Program-made: the position numbers and the translations under genes
Notes under the pieces: model-generated
Database searches by the model: none
What the model saw: the letters and a program-made list of their open reading frames with translations, nothing else
Told to the model about the DNA's origin: nothing
Assembly (NCBI GenBank): GCA_963920705.1
Contig: OY987238.1
Location: forward strand, 11,278,183 to 11,342,182
Direction: 5' to 3'
Length of the DNA: 64,000 nt
From: Odiellus spinosus
Lineage: Eukaryota > Arthropoda > Arachnida > Opiliones > Phalangiidae
Part shown: positions 46,118-57,173 of the stretch, piece by piece
Layout of the letters: the number at the start of each line of letters is the position of its first letter
Position numbering within the stretch: position 1 is the stretch's first letter

Positions 46118-46160
46118 TTTTCTCGATCAATCGGAAGTCGATCAAGTAGACGCAAATCCC
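46118..46160 (+). repeat. Isolated GTCGATCAAGTAGACGCAAATC unit
   Basis: TCGATCAATCGGAAGTCGAT then CAAGTAGACGCAAATCCC matches the 3' part of the 36.9-kb cluster (GTCGATCAAGTGGACCCAAAT). It lies just right of the TTTA/TCTA tract, so this repeat is dispersed rather than private to one site. Confidence 0.6.
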
Positions 46161-47414
46161 TTAAACATCTCTAAGAAATCGGTGTAAAAACCATGCAGCT
46201 TTAACAGTAAAAAAATAATTCGTAACTGATACGTATTTAACCTTTATCTAAGAAAGAAAGTGTAGAGAAAGTATAATATTTTCGTTTAGTCTGAACGCAA
46301 CTTTGAAATTAATTGACCTATAATGTAGATACAATATTTTCTCACGAAGGGGCGTAAATTTGGGCGTTTCACGTACATCCCTCTTTTCTATCAACTAAAA
46401 AGCTATTCAGGTTTCTCCATCCTAATTTGGTTTCACCTGAGCTATTGTAGAGGCTCACTCGGAGGTAGAGATCGAGAGAGCGAGAGCGAAACGGTCGACA
46501 GGAGACCAAAAGAGACGGAAGGACGTCGCGTAATTCTAAAAGCGACTCCCCATTTTCTCCCGCTGGTCATAAACAAAACCAGTCTGAGTTTATAAAGGGG
46601 AGACGTTTAATGGTAAAACGGAGATCTTATTATTATCCTAGGCACCCACTATATTATTAAAATGGGACCCGGCCGTCATCACCATCATTTCCTAAACTTA
46701 AAATGAGTTCTTGGCGTTCAAAAGTCAACCGCGCAATTCCAATTCCTATCTATATACAAATATATAAGCGTATAGAATAATATACGGTAAATTGTGTTTT
46801 TGGAAAAGCTTGAGAGATACTCGACAAAATTGAAAACTATTCTTTAAAGAGAAGATGTGAAAAACAATAATTAAAAATTAAACCAAAAATTTTAGTTTTA
46901 TTTATTTTCTTGAAATTTCTTCGAGTTTTGTATTGTATTATTTTATTTATATTTTACTAGAATTCCGAGATATGTAACGCTGTAATACCCTCTTCAAGGT
47001 TTAATCAGATTTAACCAATGTTTATTGAACTGAGAAGGGTATGTAAACCTCGGTTAAATCTTATTAAACCGGGCTAATTACGCCTCGTCCGAAAAGGGTA
47101 TTACGCGTTTGAATATAAGTAACTTCGGATAAACACAAATCCATTTATATATTACTCAAATATAGCTCATGACGAAAGTGAGAGAAAATAAAAACAAATA
47201 TGAAAATTAGAACAAAAGCTTCCTAGAAAATTAAAAATACTCTTAAAATATTGGAAGCGACCCTTTTTGGCGAGACATTTATTCGCCTATTGATGTCATT
47301 AAAACAAACACTATTTTTTTTCGAATGCCTAGATGGAATATATTTTTAAAAATTTATATCTTCGGGTTGAGGGGTTAACTTCAAAATAAAAATGTCATTT
47401 TTGTTTTTTTATTT

Positions 47415-47540
47415 AGGACCTAGTTTATTTCTGGAACGGGAACTATAATTTTCATTTGAAAGGTAGGATTTTCTAGATTAAGTACTTTATGGAAAAAGAC
47501 CGACCGAAAGCGACCTTATCACGTGAATCAAGTATAGTCT
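47415..47540 (-). mobile_element. Family C fragment C10
   Basis: Right-hand part of family C on the reverse strand: TTTATTTCTGGAACGGGAAC, TTAAGTACTTTATGGAAAAAG and GCGACCTTATCACGTGAATC. It is truncated next to a family F fragment. Confidence 0.7.
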
Positions 47541-47559
47541 TTACAATTGCCACGCGATC

Positions 47560-47625
47560 ATTGGTTACAAAATTAATACGAAGATAAGAATATTTGAAGA
47601 AAATGGTTATCCAATTCTCAGCACT
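47560..47625 (+). mobile_element. Family F fragment F8
   Basis: GAAGATAAGAATATTTGAAG and AAATGGTTATCCAATTCTCAG weakly match the right end of family F. Short and decayed, directly beside C10. Confidence 0.4.
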
Positions 47626-48410
47626 ATTATTATCTCATTTTAAAACTCTTTCTAGAATATCTTTTTAACGAAAACATGTTTCCTTTAAATATACCCGTCT
47701 AATATATAATTTTCAAAACCATTTTTCATCAAATTATGAAATCTCAGCTATATAATTTAAAAAATAGACCACAACCTAGATTTATCGATTAGTATGAAGC
47801 AGCAAACAAAAGAGTAAATATATATAAGCGAATCTTTATTATATGTCACAGTGTTGACCCTTAACCTCGGAACCCTTCGGTCTCGACTAAAGAATAACGC
47901 GAGATTAATATCGGGGTCTAAACGAAGAGGTTCGCCAAACGAGGACAAAAGGATAAAAAATGATCTAACAAAAAAAATGAGTAATACACCTATTAGGTCG
48001 AGTTATCATTAATCCACAACAATAATAATAGAGCTTACAAGAATTTCATATACTTCGAGCCTTTTGTTAAAAGGGATATGGAAAAGGGATCTAACAATAG
48101 CCTTTTTAACCTTTGACAATAGTGAAAGGTAACCCTGGTTTTTACAGAGTAGTCAATGAAAAGATTCGAGGAGAACAATAGAGTGATTTATAACAGTGTT
48201 ACGTTCATGAAAGATACCCGAATAGCTGAGTAATTAAATTTAGAAAGAGTTTAGGAATTTCCCCAGGGCCTCAAACGCGACAATACAGCCCGATCTATTC
48301 TTCTATATAATTTACACTATTATTTTTTGAACTGTCAACATCGCTCGTGGTATATAAAAGTTAAAACATTATTCAAATAATATAATGAATTTTAAGATTG
48401 AAAATTTATT

Positions 48411-48640
48411 TTAAAGTGAGAATGCCACATATTTTTAATTAGTTCCAAATGTAATTAAGGTTTAAAAAGATCATTAAAAAAAATAAAAAAATATATTTGC
48501 ATAAGAATTTCAAAAAAATAAATATTTTATAATTTTTATTATTTTTCGAAATTTTTCCACGTCATTTATATAATTTTTATAGAGCTTGCAATTGAATCTC
48601 GTGCGTTATGTATCGTGATGAGGTTGAATTAATAACCTAA
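48411..48640 (+). mobile_element. Family C copy C11 (decayed)
   Basis: Forward, strongly diverged: TAAAGTGAGAATGCCACAT, AGTTCCAAATGTAATTAAG, ATTTTTCGAAATTTTTCCACG and CTCGTGCGTTATGTATCGTG. It faces C12 about 60 bp away, forming an inverted pair. Confidence 0.6.
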
Positions 48641-48699
48641 CATATCCTTAATTACGTCATCAAACCGTAATTTAACTACAAAAATTGAAAAATAGATTT

Positions 48700-49016
48700 T
48701 TTTCTCCGATATATGACGTTGTTTATTCTTGAATTTTCATACGAAAGGTAGGAATTTCTAGATTAAGTACTTTTACAAAAAAGATCGCGCGAAGGCTTGC
48801 ATACTACGTGCAAGAACGCGAGAGATTCAACTGAAGACTTTTATAGGCACGTGACCATAGTGACGTAGTAATGTAGGGAATTTTAGTTTTATTCTGATTA
48901 TAAAATATATATTTTTACTATCGCTTTAATTTTTTTTTTATAAAATTTATCGATTTTTAACGATCTTGCAGTTAACGATACTCAAATTCCATTTGGAGCT
49001 CACGAAAAATCTGATA
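48700..49016 (-). mobile_element. Family C copy C12
   Basis: Reverse copy with nearly all landmarks: TATATGACGTTGTTTATTC, TAGATTAAGTACTTTTAC, GGCACGTGACCATAGTGACG, ATCGATTTTTAACGATCTTG and CCATTTGGAGCTCACG. Better preserved than its inverted neighbour C11. Confidence 0.78.
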
Positions 49017-49453
49017 TTTTGGTATGAAAACCAAAAAAAGACCCACTTTCCGATCGATATTGTAGTCCGAATAAGACCTTCCAATTTGGAGTGTAGGACG
49101 AAAAGAGCGAGCGACAATTAGAAACTACAGCCCGCGGAGAAAAAATATTGTGAAGCAATGCTACACTAAAAGATCTATACAACTACCCGTAGTTACACGG
49201 TTAGAATGGCACGAACTACCCACAAAAATTAGCCATTATTCTAGGGATCATTTTGAACCATTCCTACATAGACCCAGCTCAAATGGACCTATTTTTTTCC
49301 TAGCTCGGAGTTCTATTTTTGCTTATATAGGACCATTGAAGGAAGAATGAAATGATTGGACGATTTAGCTACTAAATTATCACGTATACGCTATCAAATA
49401 ATTATCTATACGCCTGTCTGTCCGTATAAGGAAAGCTAGAATGCAAACTCAAA

Positions 49454-49888
49454 CAGGGTTCGTACAAAATTTTGGAAGTTAATTTCCCTGACTTTTCCAG
49501 GTTTTCCCTGACCATTTATAAATAATTTCCCTGACCAATTTTAATACTTTTTTCACGAATATATTCTTACGAGCGAGCTGCTGGCAATTGCCACATTTTA
49601 TTTGACATCGGGGTCAGAATAGTTTACTCAAAATATGAGAAACAATTTGAATCTTTAGGCAAATATTTTCAGTTTATAATAATTACGTTACAACTGATTG
49701 GTAAACCAATCATAAACAGTTAATTGACAAATACCAAAATATTTATTTTCTCTGACCATTTGAGCTACTTTCAAATTCCCTGATTTTTTCCCTGACCTTT
49801 GGGGCCACTTTCCAAATTACTTGACTTTTTGGGACAATTTCCAAATACCCTGACTTTTCCAGGTTTTCCAGGTCGTGTACGAACCCTG
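49454..49888. mobile_element. TIR element with CAGGGTTCGTAC ends
   Basis: A 435-bp element with inverted ends CAGGGTTCGTAC/GTACGAACCCTG and sub-terminal repeats of TTCCCTGAC, TTTTCCAGGTTTTCC and related words. The flanks carry a 5-bp direct repeat TCAAA (49449-49453 and 49889-49893). The ends look hAT-like (CAGGG), but hAT elements make 8-bp duplications, so the class is left open. Sequences with this end and CCCTGACTTTTCCAGG interiors are, to my recollection, widespread in animals. No coding frame. Confidence 0.88.
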
Positions 49889-51659
49889 TCAAAGTTAGAT
49901 GAGTTATGCTAAACTTCGTTGCTAACTAAGGTTTAATTTGAGTTTTAACTTCAAAACACGCGGTAGTTTGAATTTCATTTTTATCGCGCAAGTTTTCTAA
50001 GATAATCTTTAAAAGAATCAAACAATATCATCATTTGAATATCTTTAAATCAAATTTCCCATCATTCCAATTAAATAAGAGTCGTCATAAATTATGAAAT
50101 GATCCAAATCTGGTTTAAAATTGATATATTAATAAATATATTAAATATATAAACATTAACTTGACTTCAATTTCATTCTTCCTTCAATTTATTGCTTCAT
50201 TCCATCTTGTTTCGTGTACGGATAAGTATAGTTTATCCAAAAGAAAAAAGTTAATAGATTGGAAGGCATTAAAGGAGTGTATTATCTATAAGAACTGGTT
50301 TACCCTATTTTTCTTCCTTTCCTTAACATCGCTGTATTGTTTCACGTTGGCATTTCTTTCCATAAAAGGGCCGATCTTTCTAACACGCAACCGCACTCAG
50401 AAGTTTCCAACCAACATACAGAAATAATAAATGTCTAAAGAGAAGCTCTCTTTCTTAGTACCTTAATCTTCCCTACTAAGGATATTCAATTTGCGAAACT
50501 ATTTTTTCGTTCCTATTAGTTTTAACATCGCGTATCAATACGCCACAGCTTTAGATCAATTGCAACTCGATAGTGAAAGAAATAATCCTTTTTTTTATAG
50601 AACAGGAATACCGGAGGTCGCCTCTATCTACGCAGTTTGTCTACTGATTTATATACAATTTAGTTCAAAGGTATTGAGAAAAGATAAGCTATATGATTTG
50701 TATACCCTCCTATCTCTTTCTTTCCGCCTATAACTGTCTTGCTTTTATAATAATGGATGAACTATATCAAGATTAAGTTTGAGTTTCCATCACGAATGAA
50801 GCGAAGTTACCCAAAATATCACAGGGATAAAAATATAGAGATAATGTAAAACCCTAGTCTTCAATGTATTGAAGTTTGGTACTGATTTTTAAATACGTTT
50901 ATTGTGTTGAGGCCGATGCTTTTAAGATAAAGTCGGAATAGGATCTCAGGGAGGGAGATAAAAAGGGGTTATCGTGGCGTTCAAAGATTAATGATATGCA
51001 TTGATATAAGGAAACTGTAAAGAGCGGGTAAAATGAAATTTTAACTGATTTATTTCGTTCTGGCAAGTCTTAGAAAGTAGCCAAGGCTTAGCTACCAAGG
51101 CACATGGAAACCATGATTTAGTTTTGCCAGATCATTGGAAATAAATCTCCCGCCAAAATCGTGTTATTTACTTTGAAATGAAAGCCTAATTCTGGGCTTC
51201 GCGTGTACAATTTTAGAGTTATCTACGGACAGACAGACGTACTTAAAAATTATATTTTCATTGATCACCAAGAAATAAATAGTTACCCAAACTCGTAAAT
51301 CACGCTATTTACTAACTCACAGCAGTAACACGCGAGATTTTGTTATAATTAATTAATTTAGCCACTGTTTCCCGCTAAACGACGCTTATGAATATCAGTT
51401 TTGGTTGTCTCCCTCCATATAAACGTTAATGTTCATGTTTTAATCGTCTTGGGTTCAAGAACCCCGGAAGTAAATTAAAAAACCCGATATTTGATCTTGT
51501 TGAAAAACAGATAATAATACGAAAAAAGCTGAGGCGGATTGATATACAATATTAAAACCACATAAGGAAAAGTTCGTCTATGAAAACTCAACTTGAACAG
51601 CTAGTAAATAAATATAGTCATAAAATATCAAATCCAAATAATTACTTAAAGCGAAGCTC

Positions 51660-51850
51660 TCATAATTTTTTTTTAGTTTATTTCTTGAACGTAATTAATG
51701 GCGATTATAAAATATATATTTTTACTGTCGCAGTATTTGTTTTTTCTATAAAATATAAATATTTTGAATCGTTTTTTAACGATCAACCCGATAATGCTAC
51801 TCAATTTCCATTTGGAGTTCGTGAAAATCCGTATCAGTGTCACTTAAATT
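51660..51850 (-). mobile_element. Family C fragment C13
   Basis: Left-hand half of family C on the reverse strand: TGGCGATTATAAAATATAT, GAATCGTTTTTTAACGATC, CAATTTCCATTTGGAGTTCG and CAGTGTCACTTAAA. A 117-codon open frame overlaps it and is judged incidental. Confidence 0.72.
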
Positions 51851-53771
51851 TTACTGGTATAGAGAAAATAAATAAAACTAAGATATATATTTATATAACA
51901 ATGGTTAAAATATTAACGCTGTATACAAACTAGGATACAAATAGTATATTCCCATTTACCTAAACATAAATACCGTTTAACTATGGTTAAACATAAAACA
52001 CGATAAAATACAATGTAATAACCACAAAGAAACCCATGGAGAAAAGAATTATTATGGAGGACCACATGTAGAGTTTTAAAGTTGTGGTAATTTTGGAAAT
52101 TGGTGAATTACGCGGTAATTTAGCGTCTCAAGCTAAAAATGAATTTTAAATTAATTTCGGTTATTTTAAATACGAAATTCCTCTTTCAAACGCTTCAAAA
52201 TTCTTATTTCTGACTAAACAACCCAACACTAGTGAAACATACAATGTTTTTCATGATATACTTGATCTTTTGGCTTTGTACTGATATGACAGACATGGAA
52301 AATTACATTTACATGACCTTATTAACAACGCCAGATACGAATAACTATCAAAAGTTGACTTTTAGAGATTTAAAAGTTAAACTTTGACCTCTTTTAGTCA
52401 TTTGTTCACTTTTTATTAAATATAAAAAGTTTCAAAATTTTAAATTATCATTTTAGTAATTAACAATAATTGGTAGAATTCCTCCAGTGTTCCACAACAG
52501 AAAAAACACCTGTTTTTAAAATATCCCACTGATTGTTTGAAGATCTTTACAAACAAGCAAACCTTTTTTTTTTTTCTTTTTTTTAATATCCACACTCCCT
52601 TTCGCCAAGTCTGCCTCTTCCTTCGTATTCCATTCCCCTTGATAAAACTATGTGAAAATTAAAACATGCCCCCTATTCCTATAATATTATTAAGACCAAT
52701 TTAATCTGGCTAAAACACTCTCCGCTAATATAATTTCGCCAATCAACAACAAAGAAAAAACGTGCACTCATTTTACGACAATACGCGCTTGCCCAGGAAA
52801 AATATTACGAGGTATATATACCTAAGCCTTGGCTTTGAATTTCTACGCCATGGGTAGTTAAATATGTTGGCGTTCATTCACATTGAAATGTTAGGATATC
52901 ATAAAGTTTATATATATTATTATAATTAAACTAATTGTGTATGAAAGGAGATGAAATATTTCAATGAAATCAAGCTTTTTGATTGGGCACTATACCTAGT
53001 TGTTTTTTAAAAGAGAGTTAGAAACAGAAAAACTCTTTGAAAACCTCAAAATCGGGCGACAAATTTTGAAATAACGGAGAGAGTTTTAACTGTTTGCCGT
53101 TAGAGGACGATTATGGACGCCAGGATTTGTTATTCGTTTTGATCTATTAAACAAGTTTTCATTGTTAAAGTCGTAGTTTAAACTCTTGTTTTTAATTAAT
53201 ATATATTTTGCACTAACAGATAAGTTGTCAATGTTTAAATAGAAGAGCTTTTAATTTTCGCTAAATCTCCACACAATTATTGAAATAATTTCCGTATTAT
53301 TCGTACTTAAAAGTATATTATAATGAAACGCGGCGTGGTGGAGGCAATGGCAATATATTTCGTGGGTTTTTTATTAATTCGCGGTATGGTCTGTACTTAA
53401 GAGTTTTTTTTTGTTTTTTTTTTGTGCCGTGAAGCGCCGTCACTTAAACCCACCCTGCGATAATTGTAACCCAAACAAAAAGAAATTTTATTATTCTCAA
53501 CGACGACGACTTACGCGATATAAAAATGGCAAGCGAGCCACGATATACTTCGGCTGACGGGGAAGCCCGATGAAGACTTTCATACACGGAAAGGTTAAAT
53601 AAAACAAGGTGTTTAAACCATACAAGAAACTTTTTCTAGAAAAACAGCATGATACATATTCTAAAAACGATTAAAATCTATCTAGCGGACGCAATTGGTG
53701 CTTAAATAGTGAAATCGGAAGCGCCACTCTTTGGTGAAATATCGGAGTTGGGAGGGGGCGCCAATAAAGCC

Positions 53772-53950
53772 AAGCGCGGCCCGCCTAAATTCCGTCCCTC
53801 TTTCCCGATTCCAAACCACTCGACCCAAGCAGGGTTGATGACTTTTTTTATCTAATTTTAAGTGATGGGCTGTGACGTAAAACTGAACCTTTGCTGATAG
53901 TATTAAGCTACGGGGCGTTGTTTACTTTTATGGAATGAAGTGGTCGACTT
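53772..53950 (+). repeat. Dispersed repeat M, longest copy
   Basis: CCGCCTAAATTCCGTCCCTC, CAGGGTTGATGACTTTTTT, AAGTGATGGGCTGTGACGTA, TGATAGTATTAAGCTACGGG and GTTGTTTACTTTTATGGAAT. The most complete of four pieces. No terminal repeats or target duplication found. Confidence 0.72.
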
Positions 53951-55529
53951 TTGATATGATATATCAAAATTGCATAAATAAATTTAAATATAGGACATCA
54001 AATTCAGAATAAATAGTTAAGTATACGTACAAGAGTAAGTGTGAGTTAATTGAAATAAATTCAGTTAATTGAATGCAAGAGTAAATGAGCGATCAAACTA
54101 AGAAACCATGGCACTAAATAAACTTTCCGCGCGTCATAAAAAAACGTGGGTAAAGTTAAAAGGTACGAGTAAAGAGAAGAGAGAGTGAGGGGTGTATGTG
54201 TGTGTAGGGTGAGAAGAGGAAGGGGTAGCGTGTCCTCGTTTAATAGTGTCGCTTCACGACTGGGGTTATTAATCAAACCGGGAAGGCCGCGACTCCAGCT
54301 AGAGCTCTAGCTAAACACGCGATTATCAGGCCAAACGCGTCCTCCTTTCCATATAGGGCTACATTGTCACGATTCGCTTTCTCTTTCGTTTCATTACCTA
54401 AAACCTAGATTCCCTTCTACATCTTACTCTATTTGATTTGGTTTCTTACAAAGAGAGATAGAGGGAAAGCCAAGCTTCCTATTCGCTGAAAAATCCGATT
54501 GATCTTACGATTCCGACATAGTTCCCTTCAGGCACTCCAAAAGTCCGAGGCTTAAAAAGACGCGCTAGTAATTTTTACATTTAGTACTTTCTATCTATGC
54601 CGCTACATACAGTCTGTTCAACCCAATTCAGTCAACTGGTACAAAGGCGAACAACGAAAGAATTTCTTAAAACCTACGTTTTCATAGATATGTTACTAAT
54701 ATTCAACGCTTTTCACGATAATTCCTAGAATTCCGTGTTGATTAAACTCAACATTAATTCCCTAGTGTTTAAATTAAACACTAATTTTAATAGCTTCTTT
54801 TCAGTGGTTAGCAAAAACACGCAACTCATGTGTAATACAATAAAAAAACTTTTAAATATAATCTGTAATTAAGAATTGGAAAAAAATGGAATGAAAACGC
54901 TCCATGAACTCTTGATTACCCATGTTTGGTTCGCGAGTTCATTAAAGGAGGCGACTCGAACGGAGTTCTGTGGTCGTGCCGTCAGAGTCCGCGGTGAGAA
55001 TTAGAAAAATTTCAAAGGGGAGGAAAGGAGGGAGGTTAAAGTTTACAAGAGAGATATTTCAAGCACGTTGTAGGGAATACGTTTTAATTGCGAGATTAAT
55101 TAATTTTTTGACATTTCATAAAGATAATTAACGAGAAATAATAAAAGTATACGTAGTATAGCGAGCTATTTTAATATTTTCTAACGAGTCAGAATATTTT
55201 TAAGCGCAAAATTGAGATTGTAAAAATTATGGTAATATCCTTTAATTAAGCCAAGATTAATTAAAACGGTTGCGGGAATACTTTTATAGTAATTAATGAG
55301 ATATTCAAATGAATTACAACAAATTAACGCGATGAGTTTTAAATTTAATCACGCGAAAAGTTTCAATATAAAATTAATTTTCAGTAAAAAAAAAAATTTA
55401 AGATTTTTTTTTTTTTTTTGATTCAGGCCACGTTTCGCCACAATTCAAATTAATTTCTAGTTAATTGTTATATATTGTTAATTATTATTACTTTTATAAA
55501 TTTTAGACTGTTTCATTGCGTTAATTTTC

Positions 55530-55752
55530 GCACTTGATGACGTAGTGATGACGTAGTATTGCGTGGAATTTTTATTTTAAAAATTTCGAAAATGACGAAA
55601 TAAATTGTATAAAACACGTATTCATAGCGTCGCGGTTATTTTGTTCTATGACATATGTATATATATTTTGAATCGTTTTTTAACGATCTTTCCGAAAATG
55701 CTACTCATTTTCCATTTGAAGACAATGAAAAACCCTTTACAGTCTCACTTTC
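55530..55752 (-). mobile_element. Family C copy C14
   Basis: Reverse copy from GATGACGTAGTATTGCGTGG through AAAATTTCGAAAATGACG and GAATCGTTTTTTAACGATC to TTTACAGTCTCACTTTCAG, the left terminus. The E-box and GTACTTAA part is absent. Confidence 0.77.
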
Positions 55753-56682
55753 AGTTACTCTATTTTTGAATAAATGAAATCCGATTATTTCTGAATTAAC
55801 CGTTTGCTCCTTCATTAAACTCTAAAATATTTTTCGTTATATAAGGGTCAGCATAGTTTTAACCTATTTTAAGAACTCAATTAAAACTGGAACAAATTTA
55901 GTAGAGGTATATATTTTACTGTCGGGTAATATTCCGTTATCCGGGAGAATCTAAAAGCAGACATAAATCGATTTTGAAGGCGTTTCGAGCACGTATATGT
56001 ATACCGGAAAATATTCGTAAAATATGTGTTGGTCGTAAATTCTCCATATGTAATTAGCGCGAGGAGGGCCTCAATTAATAACCACGCAGTTCACAAAATA
56101 ACAAGGGGTGGGGGGAAGGGTTGCCTGGTCAATAACGGGTCCCTTTTGTAACAAGGAGGACGAATGAAATGAATCCTTGTTATAATTTACATCGTGTGTT
56201 CAAGTTGTGTTGGCCAAGACTAATTATACTTCTATTAATTAAAACATTGAGAATAAATACGCCACAACTATCACAAATCTGCAAACCAACACCTCTTCAA
56301 ATGGAAAGCTTATAGAAAACGGGTGATTTAAGGAGTTTAGAACACCTTTGGTATATATATATATATATAATATTAATATATAAATTTAAATATATTTCGA
56401 ACTAATTAGCAACAAAATGAAGTGTATCGTTAACGAGGTGGTGATTGATTTAATATTCGCGACAACTCAATGGTTATAAATAGACTAATTGATTTACTTG
56501 TCAAACAACGCCCACTTCATGCAGACGGTGAGTTTAAATCCAGTACGATTAATTTAAAGCGCAAATGCGTAAATTATGAAATTATGTTCAAGCTCCTACA
56601 AATTCCCAATTTTATACCTCTGGGTTGACGCGTTCTTAAGAAAATTAAAATGTCAAAAATATATGTGTCGGTGTTTATTTCT

Positions 56683-56809
56683 AATATTATAACTAACCCT
56701 GTAAGCGGGCTTCTCCGTTGACATTATTGCACTGCTAGTAAAACATCTCTACAGGGGCTCGTACAAAATACATGGGCGAGTTTCACCCTGTATGATAGCT
56801 TTCCATTCG
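56683..56809. repeat. 127-bp conserved module, copy 2
   Basis: Second copy of the module at 35332-35458, embedded in family C copy C15 between its right end and the TATATGACG-equivalent. The left and middle pairing blocks are conserved. The third block reads ACCCTGTA rather than CCCCTGTA, so one base pair is lost. It is better conserved than the flanking family C sequence. Confidence 0.85.
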
Positions 56810-56881
56810 CTAATTGCTATCCTAAAAATAATTTTAACTCGAAATTCTCGAACATAAGGTCATTTTTTTCCGATACATGAT

Positions 56882-57173
56882 CAAGAAGGATCAGATAACG
56901 AGAGGAAAAGTGGGAACGGCGCGGCTCCTACTGCGTCGGCCTAAACTCCCACTCTGGGAGAACGGGGGACAGACGGGGGTAGAGATGCTTCGTGGTAAAT
57001 TGTTGTCACGTGGGTAAAACGAATCCTTTATGAGACGCGCTAGCTAGCGACCACGTGACAACAGTTTATCTCGAGAATTTCCTATCCCCCCTTTCCACCC
57101 GAGTGGGAGGTTGGCTCTTCTCTCTCTAACTCAACGCAGCCCCACTTTTCCTCTCCTTATCTAATCCTTCTTG
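56882..57173 (+). mobile_element. Family A MITE, copy A4, inserted in a family C element
   Basis: A 292-bp element with CAAGAAGGAT ends and the perfect 7-bp duplication ACATGAT (56875-56881 and 57174-57180). Removing it restores a continuous family C sequence (TTCCGATACATGATGTAG), so the insertion is younger than that C copy. It contains a short internal duplication, GGGGGACAGACGGGGGTAGAG, not seen in A2 and A3. Confidence 0.94.

Larger units (their letters stand above)
42951..48410. other. Remainder of 42951-48410: no gene seen
   Basis: 44800-45400 is a GC-richer unique block (GGCGGTCGCTCGGCGGCGGT at about 45136) with 73- and 90-codon frames on opposite strands and no recognised product. 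46455-46560 is purine-rich (GAGAGAGCGAGAGCGAAACG). The rest is AT-rich and featureless outside listed repeats. Confidence 0.55.
49017..56599. other. Remainder of 49017-56599: no gene seen
   Basis: The longest stretch with few repeats (only the 49.45-kb TIR element, C13, M and C14). Two adjacent forward frames at 50161-50427 and 50491-50733 (88 and 80 codons) begin on non-ATG codons and match nothing I know. 54160-54220 is a GA/GT-rich patch. GTTTGCCGTTAGAGGACG at about 53092 recurs at about 14070. Confidence 0.55.

Noticed and set aside
50161-50733. Two consecutive forward frames (88 and 80 codons) in unique sequence
   Set aside because: Both begin on non-ATG codons, are in AT-rich sequence with Phe/Leu/Tyr bias, and show no splice or domain signal.
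51440-51470. GGGTTCAAGAACCCC resembling a tRNA T-arm
   Set aside because: Stem pairing fails for the needed 5 bp around a 7-base loop, and there is no acceptor, D-arm or A-box at the right distance.
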